A DNA stretch of 13,298 nucleotides from Anaerolineales bacterium (lineage in GTDB: Bacteria > Chloroflexota > Anaerolineae > Anaerolineales > UBA4823), in the NCBI GenBank assembly GCA_026415275.1, contig JAOAHK010000027.1:1-13298 (forward strand), written 5' to 3'. A model generated the notes under the pieces. The model was not told the DNA's origin, searched no databases, and saw only the letters and a program-made list of their open reading frames with translations. The stretch's first letter is position 1. Every line of letters starts with the position of its first letter. The position numbers and the translations under genes were made by a program. Shown piece by piece: positions 12,084 through 13,298 of the stretch.

Positions 12084-13298
12084 TTACTCCAATGTGCCCG
12101 CAATGGCAATCGCAAGACGCTCGGGATCAAGGTACTTTTGCGCGGTTTCCAGAACCTGTTCTGGGGTGATTGAACGCACCAAATCTGCATATTGGCGATA
12201 GTAATTCAAGCCTAGGCTATAGCGTTCCAAGTTGCTCAGAGCGTAGGCAACGCCCATGTTGGACTCCAGAGATAGGGGTAGACGGCCGATAAAGTTTGCT
12301 TGACTGTCACCGAGTTCTTCGTCGCTGACTTTCTCTTGCACAAAGCATTGGATTTCCTGACGGATAATGGCAATTGCCCGCTCGACATTTTGCGGAGCAA
12401 CGCCAGCGGCTACCGTCCAACTGCCTGGGCCGATACCAGAGCTGAGACTGGAGTAGGCATAATAAGCCAAGCCAGCCCGTTCGCGGACGGCATCCCCGAT
12501 ACGGCCCATCAAGCCAAACTGCCCCAATATATTGTTACCGATCGCTGCGCTCATATATTCTGGATCGTTACGCTTTGGCCCTACGGAACCGATCAGTAGG
12601 TCAACTTGCGATTTTCCAGGGATAAAAACCTTTTTCTGCACTGTTTCCGCGAGTGGGTGGAGCGGTGGCAATTCAGGAGGGAACGGTTGTTCAGGATTAT
12701 GCCAATCGGCAAGCTGTTGGGTGAGAATTGCCAAGGCATCAGAAGGTTCAATGGCACCGACGACAACGATCACCATGCCGCGCGGCCCATAATGGCGGCG
12801 GTGAAAGTTCACTAAATCCTCAAGAGTGATTTGTTGAACGGTTTCAATCGTCCCCTCTTCGGGAAAACGATAGGGGTGATTGGCAAAGACGATCTCATCG
12901 AAAGCCAGTGATGCCATCTCGGCGGTATCTTGGGAACGCAACACCAAACCAGTTATCACTTGCGCCCGCTTGCGTTCCACTTGTTCGGCGGTGAAAGTCG
13001 GTTCTCTTAGCGCAGAAGCGAAGATTTTACAGAGCATGTCGAAATCTTCGGCAAGCGATCGCCCGCCAAAGCTAGTGATGTGGGTGCCACCATCAAAGCT
13101 TAGGCTGGCAGCGGCTGATTCTAGAAGATCGTAAATGGTATTGAAATCGAATGAGCGTGTGCCTAAAAGCAGACAATCGGCAGTAAAAGAAGCTAAACCA
13201 AGTTTTTCAGGAGGGTCAAACAAACTGCCAACTTGCAGATAGCCATTGAGCACAATCGATGGGCTATTGAAGTTCGAACGCACCAGCACCTGTCTCTT
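12084..13298 (-). CDS. M16-family (pitrilysin-like) peptidase subunit, non-catalytic type, 5' end outside the window
   Basis: 404 codons are visible, still open at the right edge. A GTG at 13289 is possible as a start, but family members begin some residues earlier, so the gene is treated as partial. The two M16 lobes are visible: the first from VLVRSNFNSPSIVLNGYLQVG, with HRRHYGPRGMVIVVVGAI, and the second containing the RERAGLAYYAYSSL region that carries the Arg/Tyr pair of M16 enzymes. The zinc motif HxxEH, expected soon after GYLQVGS, is absent (LASFTADCLLLG instead), so this is probably the substrate-binding partner of a heterodimeric M16 peptidase. The catalytic subunit is expected upstream, beyond 13298. 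acpS follows after 12 nt. Confidence 0.85.
   Translation of the reverse strand, partial: KRQVLVRSNFNSPSIVLNGYLQVGSLFDPPEKLGLASFTADCLLLGTRSFDFNTIYDLLESAAASLSFDGGTHITSFGGRSLAEDFDMLCKIFASALREPTFTAEQVERKRAQVITGLVLRSQDTAEMASLAFDEIVFANHPYRFPEEGTIETVQQITLEDLVNFHRRHYGPRGMVIVVVGAIEPSDALAILTQQLADWHNPEQPFPPELPPLHPLAETVQKKVFIPGKSQVDLLIGSVGPKRNDPEYMSAAIGNNILGQFGLMGRIGDAVRERAGLAYYAYSSLSSGIGPGSWTVAAGVAPQNVERAIAIIRQEIQCFVQEKVSDEELGDSQANFIGRLPLSLESNMGVAYALSNLERYSLGLNYYRQYADLVRSITPEQVLETAQKYLDPERLAIAIAGTLE

Overview
The window reads as an accessory-plus-housekeeping stretch of a bacterial chromosome, most probably a Chloroflexota (Anaerolineae-like) genome. The main reason is a LysW-type amino-group carrier pathway (lysW, lysX, start of a lysY/argC-like gene) together with a KdpDE-like two-component system, an Rsb-type partner-switching set and an M16 peptidase beside acpS. 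The lineage is inferred from gene content only. GC content is moderate, and TTG/GTG starts and start codons very close to -10 boxes are frequent.

Region 1 (1-1354, minus strand): lysine/arginine biosynthesis. A promoter (1326-1354) drives a leader of about 175 nt that ends in a perfect 16-bp terminator just before lysW. An upstream leader segment can pair with the 5' arm and loop of that terminator, so the leader looks like a transcription attenuator. lysW (55 aa, ending in the signature EDWGE) is followed by a second terminator-like hairpin that overlaps its last codons. Then come lysX and the first nine codons of a lysY/argC-like gene that leaves the window.

Region 2 (1417-6764, minus strand): potassium module. 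A GTG-started KdpD-like sensor kinase without the long cytoplasmic KdpD input region overlaps a TTG-started KdpE-type regulator by 4 nt. After kdpE comes a T-rich box closely resembling the E. coli KdpE operator, a -10 box, an unrecognised 364-aa cytoplasmic protein and a KimA-like APC-superfamily permease. The layout suggests that KdpE controls a KimA-type K+ importer plus a novel companion protein, with no kdpFABC in view.

Region 3 (6778-9722): partner-switching. A STAS anti-anti-sigma protein and an RsbW-type kinase are on the plus strand. Convergent to them, and overlapping by 21 nt, is a membrane-anchored GAF-SpoIIE/PP2C phosphatase. No sigma factor is visible.

Region 4 (9843-13298): a metallophosphoesterase with its own promoter, a DUF4349 lipoprotein, and on the minus strand acpS preceded by an M16-family subunit lacking the HxxEH zinc motif and running off the right edge.

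The only gene-free stretch above 300 nt is 1146-1481, which holds the lysW attenuator, its promoter and a 15-bp inverted repeat. No tRNA, rRNA, CRISPR array or insertion sequence was seen.
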